In this document: positions 7,864 to 16,979 of the stretch, piece after piece
How positions within the stretch are numbered: the stretch's first letter is position 1
Layout: every line of letters begins with the position of its first letter
DNA from: a virus
Reading direction: 5' to 3' (one strand)
IMG/VR virus record: IMGVR_UViG_3300030329_000728
Span: 1 to 35,577 of that record
DNA: 35,577 nucleotides
Program-made: the position numbers and the translations under genes
The notes under the pieces: model-generated
The model's database searches: none
Seen by the model: the letters and a program-made list of their open reading frames with translations, nothing else
Told to the model about the DNA's origin: nothing

Positions 7864-8282
7864 AAATCGTTGCCAGTACGCATCATTTCACTAAGTCTTT
7901 CAGCCCGTTTGCCTACCTGACGAGCCCACTTGGAATCTAAAAGCTCATCTGCTGCTTGATCCCACATCTGTTGTTTCATGTACGAGATGGACTTCTTGAA
8001 TCCAGAGAACCGTGGCATACCCAGATTAAACACAAGGTCACACAACACACGTTGCCGCACCTCATCAAGGTCTTTCCACCAGGGCATTACATTATCAAGT
8101 TCTCTGACAACGATGTCGATATCGTTACTTAACAGGTAGTCTATTTCATCGTCTGAAAGACCACGATCACGTAGGTTACGTCCCACTCCAATGGTGGGTA
8201 TCCCCTCGCTGTCATCATATACGGTTTTTTCAACTCCTTCATGGAGGCGAAGTTGATCTATTAGTCTATCTCTATTCATCAT
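7860..8282 (-). CDS. T4-type lysozyme (endolysin, glycoside hydrolase family 24)
   Basis: 140 aa. The T4 lysozyme catalytic triad is kept with exact spacing: E15 in LHEGVEK, D24 in VYDDSEG and T30 in PTIGVGRNL (T4: E11, D20, T26). Later helices include LCDLVFNLGMPRF, typical of the family. It cleaves the glycan strands of peptidoglycan to release virions. No signal peptide is seen, so a holin must let it reach the cell wall. The ATG overlaps the stop of the 1450-aa gene (ATGA), and a second in-frame ATG follows immediately. It is the last gene of the leftward late block, about 25 kb from the holin-type gene. Confidence 0.95.
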   Translation of the reverse strand: MMNRDRLIDQLRLHEGVEKTVYDDSEGIPTIGVGRNLRDRGLSDDEIDYLLSNDIDIVVRELDNVMPWWKDLDEVRQRVLCDLVFNLGMPRFSGFKKSISYMKQQMWDQAADELLDSKWARQVGKRAERLSEMMRTGNDF

Positions 8283-11200
8283 TGCTGTCCAAAAGTGCCA
8301 CGTGTAACAGGGTTAGGCACCAGTATAGGGTTGACATTGGTCCGTGAACCAGGTGGTGGTGGTGGTTGTGTTTGAATCGGAACCGGTGGTGGTTGGGGTG
8401 GTGGCATTCTAGTGCGGTTATTAGGAAGTATCCTAGTGCGGATAGCCTCTAAAATTTCTTCGTTTGTCATGCTACTAGGAAACCTAACAACCCCGACATT
8501 TGGTATTTCCACAGAGGTAAACTGTTCTTGAGGAGTCTCAACCGCTTGTTGTTCAGATGGTCTTAGTGACTTACCGGTAAAAATATTCTGTATTTCAAAT
8601 AACTCACTGGGTAACTGATTAGTTACACGTTGTCTTGTCGGATCAAGGCTTTCTCTAGCAATCCTGTCAAACTTTTGTCTACTTAAAGCCACAGGTTTAA
8701 ACTGACCTGAAAGTATCATACTACCTTCAGCACTGCCTATATTATTTTCTTTCATAATTCTAAGGATGTCTGCTTCACTTGTGCCAAGATCAGCAGCGTC
8801 CTGAAGAATTTTACTTAATCCGCTTTGCACTTTGTATAGGTCGTTATTTGCTTTCGTGTAGCCATCGATTATGTCTTGAGGGGTAGATGCTCGATTATTA
8901 ATCGCGGCGTTAAAAGCACCGCTGGCGGCTGTCCTTGCTGTTCTATACTCACCTAAAGCAAAACGAAGGCTGTTAGGGACATCAACAATGTTTCGTCTTA
9001 AACCTGTAAACATTGTTAGTAGTTCTTCTTGAGGGGTGTATACCTCTCCACCACGAGTTGGTTCTCCCGTTATAGCTTTAACAAATCTACCTGACTCTAA
9101 AGTGCCCCTGTTCTCGCGCACAATAGGATCCAAAAATCCTGGTGAAAAACCACCTAAAACATGCAACATTGACTTAGATAGCACGTCCCCTAAATTTTCT
9201 CCTCCTAGATTTTCTCCACCAGGACGGTAAATAGTGGCACCGGTAGACGTTTTACCTCCACGTCCAAAAGGAGCTACATCGAATATTCTCTCTGCTACCA
9301 AAGATTCACTGGCAAAAGGTTCTATTAAACGAGTAAAAGCACTCCATGCACCATCGCTTACTTTTGCAACCTCTGAATCTGTAAGAAAACCTTTTTCTTT
9401 GTATGCTCTTAAAGCCGTTCTTGCTGTGCCCAACAAGTAGTCATAAGGCATCATATAACTTAGGTCGATGTAATCAATCTTACCGTCTTTAGGATTTGAT
9501 AAAGGGACGATGATATTATTTCTGTGATATTCTGGAAGAAAAGATTTCAACTTTTCTAGTTCTTCCTCGGTCATGTTGTTCAATTCAAGCGCGGCCAGTT
9601 GAACACCTTTCGGCACCATAATGCCGGAAGCCACATAACTAGAAGCTCTTTGCGCTCCGATTGCCCTTATCTCCCTTTCAAGGTCTTTAGCTCTCTTTGC
9701 ACCAATCCTTTCGATTAAATCTTTACTGGCCTTGAAGCCCATCTCTCTAACAGATTGCTCCATTATGTTGGCTGTATTACGAATAATCTCCGCAGGAAAA
9801 GCCATAAAGTTACCGACAACAGGAACACGTCTAATAATATTAACTATCTCAGGAACACGAGAGTAGGTAGGCATTGTTCGATTGACAATTTCTCCTGCAA
9901 AAGCAGTAAGGGGATCTATCTCTCTGCCCGTCATTGTGGTTCTTCTCAGACCTGTTTGTGAAAGACCTGAGGACAATATATCGTCTGCTATGTCATTAAA
10001 ATTTAGACCAGCCTTTTTAAGGGCTCCTGCATATTTGGCCTTTTCACCCATCATCCCAGAGACTTTCCAAAAAGTATCTGTGCCCGAATAAACCTTTTGC
10101 AGTTGTTTAAAGATAGGAGCTTCATTAACAAAATTACTGATTCGTTGGCTAGTCTTAGAAGCCACCCCACCGCCAGCATTCTCTTGTATTAATTTCTTAA
10201 ACTCATTAACAGTAAGGTTTTGGTCTCGTATATTCAGAGCCCCTAAATCCTCATAAAGTTCTCTAAATTCTTTTCCTGATAAGTTGCCTATCTTTCCTAC
10301 GGTTAAAGCAAAAGATTCACTTAAATCCATATCACGAGCAATATTACCATTTGCACCTAAGAAAAAACTACCAGATAGAGCGTTTCTCACTTGCGCCAGT
10401 GGGTTTAACACAGTCTTTGCTATTTGCGATAGACCCTTTGCTTGTAAGGACAAAGCTAACGCAGTGTTCATGGCAGTGTTAGAATTAACTTCATTGGTAA
10501 TAATTTTATAAAACTCAGGAGACACGTAAGATCCTGTCAACTCCCCAAACTGTCCCTTGGTAACATCCTCCGAAACCAGTTCATCGTTGACTATTTTTTC
10601 ACGTCTTGCACCGCCAACTCTTTTATAGCCGCGAGATTTTAAAAGTTCTTCTGCTTGTTTTATTTCAATGTCGCCAAAATCTTCTGGTATTTGTTTACTT
10701 GCACTATCACCGAAGAATGGAGTCATTGTGTCATTAGCCTTTTTTTCTGCTGTAGTAGGCACACGAACAATAAACGGCCTAGCGGTGCCACTATCGATAG
10801 CTCGTATAAGATTTTCATCAAACAAATCTACAGCAAAATCAGAGTTGTTTCTTAGTTCTCGATAGAACTTAGAGGCAGCAAGATTTTCTGTCATCTTACC
10901 AATTGTAGTTAAATATGCTTCTTGGGCATTGGCTCTTCCACCACGTCTTTCACCCATCAACTTTCTTAGGTTGGGAGAGTCATCGATAAGTTTTTTTCTT
11001 TCGGTAAAGATACCCTCACTTAAATTAAATAAAGGTTTTTCACCACCACCTTTATTTCTGAATTGCTTTTTGTTTTTTTGAAAATTAAGAAATTGTTTTA
11101 AACCATCTTCAATGGCTTCATCATCTCTTCCTTTGATTTTGAAGTCTCTTGTTAGTATGGAAAATACTGTGTTCTTTGCCTCTTGTCGTAACTCAGCATC

Positions 11201-12631
11201 GGTTAATGTGCCGTACTTTTGAGCATCAAGAAGTCTAAGATTGCTCATGACCTCATCAACAGCAGCTTTGCCTTCTGTCGTATTTAACATGCCAGGCGTA
11301 ATTCTTTTTTCTGGCTGAAGAAAAACATCGTATGTTCTATGAATATATTTAGTCACGTTGTCTTTAAAAGTTTGTATTAACGCATTTTTTTGTCCGGTAG
11401 GGAGAGTTGATTTCTTTAGTTCTTCTATAAAGGAATTTGATAACCCGTCAATTTCTTGCCGCATAGTAAGAGCAGCGTTAGAAACCTTTTCGTTGTACCT
11501 CTCTGACATGGATTTCACGGCACCCTTTTCTCCGTCCAACACTCTCCAAAGGTAGTCGTAGCCCTCTTGAACATCCGACTTCGAGGGCTTAGATCCTAAT
11601 GTCTGTTTTATCGTAGACTTTAAGGCATTATCAAAATCAGAAAACTGTTTTGATGCAATCTTTGTTGCAGTTTCAAGAGCACCTTCAGTCTCTATAATCC
11701 GTTCATTAATCTCTTTAGGTCTAAGACCACCAGATGCAAACCACTTTTGTAGCGTTCCACCCGCGAGTTTTTCTTTAGCTATATCTATACCTTCGCCAAT
11801 CAAACGAGCCGTCTGAGGAACACCAGGCACAGCCGAAGCAGCTTTTACGGTAGCTCCAAGAGCGGGAAAGGCGGCTTCAAAAGCTCCCCCTATCGCTGTT
11901 CCTTCAACACCAACTTTAAGTTTATTGATAAGTCTCCGACCCGCTTCTTCTCTTCCTGATAGTGTGGTATCGGTCTCTTCTGTCTGTAAAAGAGGTAAGA
12001 CATCAAAAGAATCTGAAAGAGTTCTAGTGCCATCAGGAGATACAAAAGCATCTGAAACACCAGCGGCTAACGAAGTGGTTACAGCCTGTCTTGGTCTAGT
12101 GCCAAGAGCGGCTTGCCCAATCTTAGATGATCCAAACTGTTCAGCTTTACGACCTAAAGCCGTAGTAGCCTTGAGAGAACGTCCAATATCGGTGCCTGCT
12201 TTTGCGGCTTTAGCGACTTGTCCAGCCCTTCCAAGCCACCCAACAACAGGAATAAACGCACCAGCAAAGTTAGTTATACCCTCCGCCGCTTTACCCGCAC
12301 CGGTTTGTGGATCAAGTCCCAAGTATTCTTTAAAGTCTTCAAAGGTTTTTGTGACAGCACGAGAGGTATCTGTGTCAGCTATCAAATCAATGCCTGCCGC
12401 ACCAAGCTCTGCGATACCTTGTGGAATACCAATAAGACCCGCTCCAACACCCTCTGCTATATCAGTAAAAGTGCCTTGCTCTTGCTCTTCTTGCTCTGGT
12501 GCAGGAGCCGTGGTCTGTTGTTGCTGCGCCTGTGGAATGATTTTTGTCTTGATAGCATCAACAATCTCCTCTTGAGACATGCTATCAGGGAAATCTACAG
12601 TCCCCACTCCTTTTATTTCAACAGTGGTCAT
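8279..12631 (-). CDS. 1450-aa internal-virion / DNA-ejection-type protein
   Basis: The largest gene of the window. Residues about 55-160 alternate Gly/Ala-rich hydrophobic stretches (EGVGAGLIGIPQGIAELGAA, FAGAFIPVVGWLGRAG) with Lys-rich helices. The rest is mainly helical and charged, and residues about 1405-1450 are Pro-rich. Size, composition and position just before the lysozyme match the large proteins that T7-like and many marine podoviruses eject into the cell with their DNA; no enzymatic motif was recognised. A ~31-residue module occurs at both ends (residues 4-34 and 1374-1404). No clear ribosome site precedes the ATG, which lies 3 bases after the previous stop, so translation may depend on coupling. 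Confidence 0.75.
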   Translation of the reverse strand: MTTVEIKGVGTVDFPDSMSQEEIVDAIKTKIIPQAQQQQTTAPAPEQEEQEQGTFTDIAEGVGAGLIGIPQGIAELGAAGIDLIADTDTSRAVTKTFEDFKEYLGLDPQTGAGKAAEGITNFAGAFIPVVGWLGRAGQVAKAAKAGTDIGRSLKATTALGRKAEQFGSSKIGQAALGTRPRQAVTTSLAAGVSDAFVSPDGTRTLSDSFDVLPLLQTEETDTTLSGREEAGRRLINKLKVGVEGTAIGGAFEAAFPALGATVKAASAVPGVPQTARLIGEGIDIAKEKLAGGTLQKWFASGGLRPKEINERIIETEGALETATKIASKQFSDFDNALKSTIKQTLGSKPSKSDVQEGYDYLWRVLDGEKGAVKSMSERYNEKVSNAALTMRQEIDGLSNSFIEELKKSTLPTGQKNALIQTFKDNVTKYIHRTYDVFLQPEKRITPGMLNTTEGKAAVDEVMSNLRLLDAQKYGTLTDAELRQEAKNTVFSILTRDFKIKGRDDEAIEDGLKQFLNFQKNKKQFRNKGGGEKPLFNLSEGIFTERKKLIDDSPNLRKLMGERRGGRANAQEAYLTTIGKMTENLAASKFYRELRNNSDFAVDLFDENLIRAIDSGTARPFIVRVPTTAEKKANDTMTPFFGDSASKQIPEDFGDIEIKQAEELLKSRGYKRVGGARREKIVNDELVSEDVTKGQFGELTGSYVSPEFYKIITNEVNSNTAMNTALALSLQAKGLSQIAKTVLNPLAQVRNALSGSFFLGANGNIARDMDLSESFALTVGKIGNLSGKEFRELYEDLGALNIRDQNLTVNEFKKLIQENAGGGVASKTSQRISNFVNEAPIFKQLQKVYSGTDTFWKVSGMMGEKAKYAGALKKAGLNFNDIADDILSSGLSQTGLRRTTMTGREIDPLTAFAGEIVNRTMPTYSRVPEIVNIIRRVPVVGNFMAFPAEIIRNTANIMEQSVREMGFKASKDLIERIGAKRAKDLEREIRAIGAQRASSYVASGIMVPKGVQLAALELNNMTEEELEKLKSFLPEYHRNNIIVPLSNPKDGKIDYIDLSYMMPYDYLLGTARTALRAYKEKGFLTDSEVAKVSDGAWSAFTRLIEPFASESLVAERIFDVAPFGRGGKTSTGATIYRPGGENLGGENLGDVLSKSMLHVLGGFSPGFLDPIVRENRGTLESGRFVKAITGEPTRGGEVYTPQEELLTMFTGLRRNIVDVPNSLRFALGEYRTARTAASGAFNAAINNRASTPQDIIDGYTKANNDLYKVQSGLSKILQDAADLGTSEADILRIMKENNIGSAEGSMILSGQFKPVALSRQKFDRIARESLDPTRQRVTNQLPSELFEIQNIFTGKSLRPSEQQAVETPQEQFTSVEIPNVGVVRFPSSMTNEEILEAIRTRILPNNRTRMPPPQPPPVPIQTQPPPPPGSRTNVNPILVPNPVTRGTFGQQ
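8420..8512 (-). repeat. C-terminal copy of duplicated FPxSM module
   Basis: Encodes residues 1374-1404 of the 1450-aa protein (VEIPNVGVVRFPSSM, then a short helix). About 18 of 31 residues match the N-terminal copy at 12530-12622. A Pro-rich tail follows. Confidence 0.8.
12530..12622 (-). repeat. N-terminal copy of duplicated FPxSM module
   Basis: Encodes residues 4-34 of the 1450-aa protein (VEIKGVGTVDFPDSM, then EEIVDAIKTKI). It pairs with the copy at 8420-8512. Short beta-strand plus helix units of this type occur at ends of other phage virion proteins. Confidence 0.8.
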
Positions 12632-12634
12632 TTT

Positions 12635-14845
12635 TTATTTTAATGTTCCAGTTTTATCATCATAGACGAAGCTAGGAGTTCCAGTTGTTGGCCTAGGAGT
12701 TGATCCTCCACTTGAGGCTTCGAATATAGATCGAATTTGATCGGCTATAAATGGAGCAAGATCCTTGTCACCCACAGTTTTAACCCCAGGGTTTTGTTTC
12801 TTATATGCAGCGATAAATTGTGCCTTCTTTGACGGATCATTTATTGCGTTAAATACTAAAGTCTTTAGGTTAGTTCTTTTAAGTGATTTCCCGTCTAGGT
12901 GTTGGTTAACCAATTCACTAAATTTTGAACCGTGTTCATCGGTGCCTTTTTCTAACTCAGGATACAGTCTCCCTATTACAGCATCAGCGAACCGTACGGA
13001 TGAAGGTGTACCTTGAAGCTGCACTTGTAATTTTGTAATTTTGTTTCTTGCGGCAGCAATGTTCTCTGCACTTTCACGACGATTGTTTGCTATTTTTTCT
13101 TGACTAGCTATTTGGTCTCGTATGTTTCCGGCTCTAGTAACCATCTGTGCTATGGCTATTCTCTCGTTAGAGAATATACCAGCGAACCGAGCTTGAAGTT
13201 TTCGTTCTTGAAGTTGGAAATCTTGAGCAAATTTCTTCCTTGCTTCATCGTCTTTTAAGAATTTCTGAAGACCAAATTCTTTAGCTTTTCTTTCTCTGGC
13301 TTGTCTCTTTTCTTCGGTGTCATTAAACTTTTTGACTCCTTTTAACAAACCATCAGCGATATTTGATAATGCATTCGGAGACCGACCTGACGCTATAGCA
13401 AAACCAAGAAAAGCCAGATTATATCCATCTATTGTTTTGTCTTTTCCAGGATCCTCTTTGAATATTTTTTTGTATAACTCCATGTTTTTGTTAACTTCTT
13501 CTTCTGGAGTCATCTTTTTGCCAGTTTCAACACCTAAGGCAGAAAGTATGCTTTTGTTAAGTGACGAGTCGCTGATAAGATCTTTTCTGTTCAAATCTAA
13601 AAAATCTGTGGCAGCTCTTGCGACAGCCTCTCCTTTTTCTTTCCGAGAGGCGTTTTTTCTAGCTTCAGTAACAACTTTAGTTTTTGCGTCATCACGCCGT
13701 TTTTGTTTAATCTCGTTTGGATCCGCTCCAGGTGCAAAGTATGGATCTATCGGATCTTCACTTTCATTACGAATTTTTTCAGCTATTTTTGTTGCATCAT
13801 TACCTGATATGATGGATCTCGCTTGCGGTATAGCTTTTGTAGTTTCGCCTGCCTCTGCAACAGCTTTGGTATCTATTACTGATACGTTCCCTCTCTCAGC
13901 TGCTATTGCATCATCAGGTGAAATGTTATTTGTTTGTGCTGTTCTTCTATTATCAAGTTCTTCTAATGTAGGAAGATCAACACCGGTAAAATATTCTAAG
14001 GCTCCTCTGCCCCCTCCGTATATTGCCCTACTTGCCTCACCAAGTGCTTGTCTGGTCGGATCACCAACATATTTCTTGACATCTTGTAGGAAAGGAACTC
14101 TAGCTGTTAAATCTCTATCTATTTGTCTGGCTCTCTCAAGAATAGATTTATCAGATGACTCAGAGAGAGGAGCTGTTGTAGACTCGTCTGCCTCTGCCTC
14201 AGCTTTGGGATCTATTACTGTTACGACATCTCCTTTAGGAAGATTACTAGTAATAAGAGTGTCATACTCATCTCTTCGTGAAGGATTAAGAGCCCTCTCT
14301 AAGTTTGTAAAAATAGCAGGACGATCATAAGGGCCTTGAGTTTCATCCGCTAAACCGAACTGTTCAAAGTCTTTTCTTTGCGCCGACAATCTGTCTGGTC
14401 TTCCCGCTCTTCCCACATTTGGCAGAGGTATAAATCTTTCTGTTTCATCCGCTAAACCAAACTGGTCAAAGTCTGTTGAAGACAATACATTGCCTGCATC
14501 AGCTTGTATGTTAACAAGTCGAGCGGCTGTGGATTTAGGTAAACCTCCAAGATTAACTAATCGACTCAAAGCCTGTTGAGCACTTAATATCCCACCACCT
14601 TGTTGAAACCTTTGCACCGGATCACCATTAGCCATGGCCATCGCTGTCTGTTGTAGTTCTGGACTAGAAGCAAGGATACCGCCTATGTTACTTGGTGGAG
14701 CAGGAAGCGTTTCTGCTTGAGCCATCATGTTCTGGCCCATTGCTGCCGCTTGGTTGTTTAACTCTTCTCGTCTTACACCAGCAGCAACTTCAAGCTGTCT
14801 ACGAGCCGCATCGTTACGTATATTTCCTATTCCATTTCTAATCAT
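12635..14845 (-). CDS. 736-aa helical virion protein, probably internal/ejected
   Basis: No catalytic motif is recognised. The N-terminal 110 residues are Ala/Gln rich, the middle is acidic and looks disordered, and residues about 480-640 are highly charged helices (coiled-coil like). Two internal duplications are visible: DFDQFGLADET and DFEQFGLADET 34 residues apart, and VIDPKAEAEADE / VIDTKAVAEAGE further on. It lies between the 333-aa and 1450-aa proteins, forming a three-gene set like the internal core proteins of podoviruses (T7 gp14-16, P22 gp7/16/20). The start overlaps the previous stop by ATGA. Confidence 0.65.
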   Translation of the reverse strand: MIRNGIGNIRNDAARRQLEVAAGVRREELNNQAAAMGQNMMAQAETLPAPPSNIGGILASSPELQQTAMAMANGDPVQRFQQGGGILSAQQALSRLVNLGGLPKSTAARLVNIQADAGNVLSSTDFDQFGLADETERFIPLPNVGRAGRPDRLSAQRKDFEQFGLADETQGPYDRPAIFTNLERALNPSRRDEYDTLITSNLPKGDVVTVIDPKAEAEADESTTAPLSESSDKSILERARQIDRDLTARVPFLQDVKKYVGDPTRQALGEASRAIYGGGRGALEYFTGVDLPTLEELDNRRTAQTNNISPDDAIAAERGNVSVIDTKAVAEAGETTKAIPQARSIISGNDATKIAEKIRNESEDPIDPYFAPGADPNEIKQKRRDDAKTKVVTEARKNASRKEKGEAVARAATDFLDLNRKDLISDSSLNKSILSALGVETGKKMTPEEEVNKNMELYKKIFKEDPGKDKTIDGYNLAFLGFAIASGRSPNALSNIADGLLKGVKKFNDTEEKRQARERKAKEFGLQKFLKDDEARKKFAQDFQLQERKLQARFAGIFSNERIAIAQMVTRAGNIRDQIASQEKIANNRRESAENIAAARNKITKLQVQLQGTPSSVRFADAVIGRLYPELEKGTDEHGSKFSELVNQHLDGKSLKRTNLKTLVFNAINDPSKKAQFIAAYKKQNPGVKTVGDKDLAPFIADQIRSIFEASSGGSTPRPTTGTPSFVYDDKTGTLK

Positions 14846-15843
14846 GGTGATTTGCCCCCAAATAAACCGCCAAGCAACGGTGTCTGACTTAACCCGTATA
14901 AACCAAGACCGAGACCAGCAACCTGAGATGCCGTGCTAGGTGACGGTGACTGTTCTGTGGTTATTCGCTGTTGCGTGGACGGCACACCACGGAATATGTC
15001 CGACTGGAACGATAATCGAGAGAATGGCTCTTGGAACTGTGCCATCTGGTTTCTAAAGTTTGCATCAAGTTCTGCTTGCCGTTGTGCCTGTTCAGCCCTG
15101 CCGACATTGCCAAGTGCCGTTATATCACGTAAAGCGGAACTTTGTGCGGTCTCACCAAGTGCTGCCTGTTGTAAACCAAGCCTGCCGATACCTTGTCCTA
15201 ATTGACCTATCCCTTGACCCAACTGACCGAAGATCTGCGCTCCACGTTGCTGTCTGTTTAACGCATCCTCAAAAGCCTTTTGAGATCGAGTAGCGGCTGC
15301 TTCAAAACCCTGTCTTCTTAAACTAGCTGTTGTTCTGCTTAACTGGTCAAGCAAGTTTCTGTCTTGTTCTGTCTGAGCAACAGCGGCTCGTGATCCACCA
15401 AAAGCCCCTCTTCCCGCAGCTTGTGCCCCTAACTGTGTGCCAAGTATAGCACTGGCTCGTCTTGCATCTTCCTGTGCCTGTTGAACAACAGCATCTTCAA
15501 AAGGATTCATAAACTGTTGTACTTGTGACGGATCAAACTGTGCGCTAGTTCCTGCGAGAGAACCGATACCTTGTCCAAAAGCCCCAAGCCCCGTTCCAAA
15601 AGCACTAATCCCCTGTGCTGTAGTATCAGCGGCATCTCTAATAAAAGGATCAGCGATACCCACATTGGTTCTTGTCAGATCAAAAGCCTGTTGTGTCGTA
15701 GGCGAAAGCCCTGCAACAGCTCTGTCTGGTAAATCAGTAGCAGTTTCTCCTAATCTGCCTGTAGACGCTAACAGGTCTTTAAGAAAAGTTTCTTGATACT
15801 CAGGAAGTACCGTTAATTCTTCGCGGCGAACTGTTTCAACCAT
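14842..15843 (-). CDS. 333-aa Gln/Gly-rich virion protein, DNA-transfer type
   Basis: The family pattern is known from many marine phages. An N-terminal LPEYQETF segment is followed by QQFMNPFEDAVVQQAQEDAR, GRGAFGGSRAAVAQTEQDR, then low-complexity repeats of the kind GQLGQGIGQLGQGIGRLG, and a hydrophobic Gly-rich end (GLGLGLYGLSQTPLLGGLFG). The amphipathic helices and Gly-rich hydrophobic tail suit a protein that enters or crosses the host membrane during DNA ejection. That function is inferred from composition and place, not from a catalytic motif. The start is coupled to the previous stop (TAATG). Confidence 0.7.
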   Translation of the reverse strand: MVETVRREELTVLPEYQETFLKDLLASTGRLGETATDLPDRAVAGLSPTTQQAFDLTRTNVGIADPFIRDAADTTAQGISAFGTGLGAFGQGIGSLAGTSAQFDPSQVQQFMNPFEDAVVQQAQEDARRASAILGTQLGAQAAGRGAFGGSRAAVAQTEQDRNLLDQLSRTTASLRRQGFEAAATRSQKAFEDALNRQQRGAQIFGQLGQGIGQLGQGIGRLGLQQAALGETAQSSALRDITALGNVGRAEQAQRQAELDANFRNQMAQFQEPFSRLSFQSDIFRGVPSTQQRITTEQSPSPSTASQVAGLGLGLYGLSQTPLLGGLFGGKSP

Positions 15844-16670
15844 TATGCTACCCTGTTCTCAAATTCTTTCATCATTTTATACATGGCAGCAGGACCACCA
15901 CTTCCTTCAACAGCATCTGCTGTCATAACAAACTCACCATCAGACAACAAAGCCTGCTGAACTGGTTTACCATTTTGCGTTATCATCGCAGGAATCATAT
16001 CATCCTTAGGTCCACCAGGACCTGTTATAAACCCACCCTCTTTGGCTGTCATGACACTTTCTGACTGTGGGTTAGCGATTTGTTGCGACTCCATCAGGTC
16101 TTGCTGCTGTAAACGTGCTAGCTCCTCAGGTGTACTGAAAGATACACGTCTTCCATCAGACCCAAATACATAGACATCACCTTCGATTCTGCCTGAGGCT
16201 TTCGGACTACCTTTATAGCCTGGAAGTCCTTCACCTCCACCAACATTTGTTATACCACCTGTCGGAACGGGTTCAGGCTTAGAAAGAGCCGCTAACGCTA
16301 CACCAGGAAGAAGTAAATCTTTTATACCAAAACCACCTGCTTTTTTCGCGGCTTCACCCGCCGCCGCCGCCGTTGTCGCTTTGCCTGCAATGGCTGCTCC
16401 AAGTTTTTCACCAATACCGCCAATGCCAGGATTACCTGACGCTGTCGTTGAGAGACCAATCTTACTACCAAGAGCGGCTCCTGTTGCTCCAGGCTTAAAC
16501 CCTCTTCCTCCAAGTAAAAAAGAAGTGCCTCCAGCTAAACCAGCACTAATCAACGCATCCTTAGGTTTTTTTCCTTCAACCAAAGAACCAATGCCTGCAC
16601 CCGCACCCGCACCAATAGGACCGCCTATTATGCCACCTAAGATACCGCCTATCGTTGATAAAAAACCCAT
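15843..16670 (-). CDS. 275-aa Gly-zipper virion protein
   Basis: Residues 1-130 hold several Gly-zipper hydrophobic stretches (GGILGGIIGGPIGAGAGAGI, SAGLAGGTSFLLGG), typical of membrane-inserting or ejected phage proteins. The C-terminal part has GGFITGPGGPKDDMIPAM and LLSDGEFVMTADAV, a motif pair common at the ends of phage structural proteins. A good ribosome site (AAGGGG) lies before the ATG. It belongs with the three genes downstream as a likely ejection set. The exact role is unknown. Confidence 0.7.
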   Translation of the reverse strand: MGFLSTIGGILGGIIGGPIGAGAGAGIGSLVEGKKPKDALISAGLAGGTSFLLGGRGFKPGATGAALGSKIGLSTTASGNPGIGGIGEKLGAAIAGKATTAAAAGEAAKKAGGFGIKDLLLPGVALAALSKPEPVPTGGITNVGGGEGLPGYKGSPKASGRIEGDVYVFGSDGRRVSFSTPEELARLQQQDLMESQQIANPQSESVMTAKEGGFITGPGGPKDDMIPAMITQNGKPVQQALLSDGEFVMTADAVEGSGGPAAMYKMMKEFENRVA

Positions 16671-16679
16671 AGCTACCCC

Positions 16680-16979
16680 TTACGTGATAGTCACTGTAAC
16701 AGAACCTACAGCACTTGTTCCAACATTTCCAGAGACATGAGGATTATTTGCTCTAGATATCTTTAAAAACCCATCAACTTCAAACACAGATCCAATTTCA
16801 AGACCCACGTCATTCGAACTAAGGTTGGTGAAAACCATAGTCGTGTGTCTGCCTTCGCCTGGTTGTTGCTGTTGATTAACAAAAAGCGATAGACCTCTAA
16901 CCAAATCATTAAAGTATGATACCTGATATGACTCTGGTGGTACAGAAAATATTGGAGGAACAAGAGACCTACTACTCAT
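16680..16979 (-). CDS. 99-aa small virion-type protein
   Basis: Start chosen at ATG 16979, which overlaps the stop of the 605-aa gene as ATGA; a longer reading from 17027 would lie inside that gene. The product is mostly beta-type sequence and ends VGTSAVGSVTVTIT, which resembles one unit of the 22-aa repeat in the 283-aa protein at 21576-22427. No known domain is recognised. Its place between the gp10-like tail protein and the ejection proteins suggests a small tail or tail-knob component. Confidence 0.7.
   Translation of the reverse strand: MSSRSLVPPIFSVPPESYQVSYFNDLVRGLSLFVNQQQQPGEGRHTTMVFTNLSSNDVGLEIGSVFEVDGFLKISRANNPHVSGNVGTSAVGSVTVTIT

Noticed and set aside
11925-12575. 216-codon plus-strand open frame opposite the 1450-aa gene
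   Set aside because: Shadow of the Ala/Gly-rich minus-strand gene; the Pro/Ala/Ser-rich translation has no domain.
13317-14330. 337-codon plus-strand open frame opposite the 736-aa gene
   Set aside because: Low-complexity Ser/Leu/Ala translation mirrors the minus-strand gene; no ribosome site or known motif, and the minus frame fits the operon.
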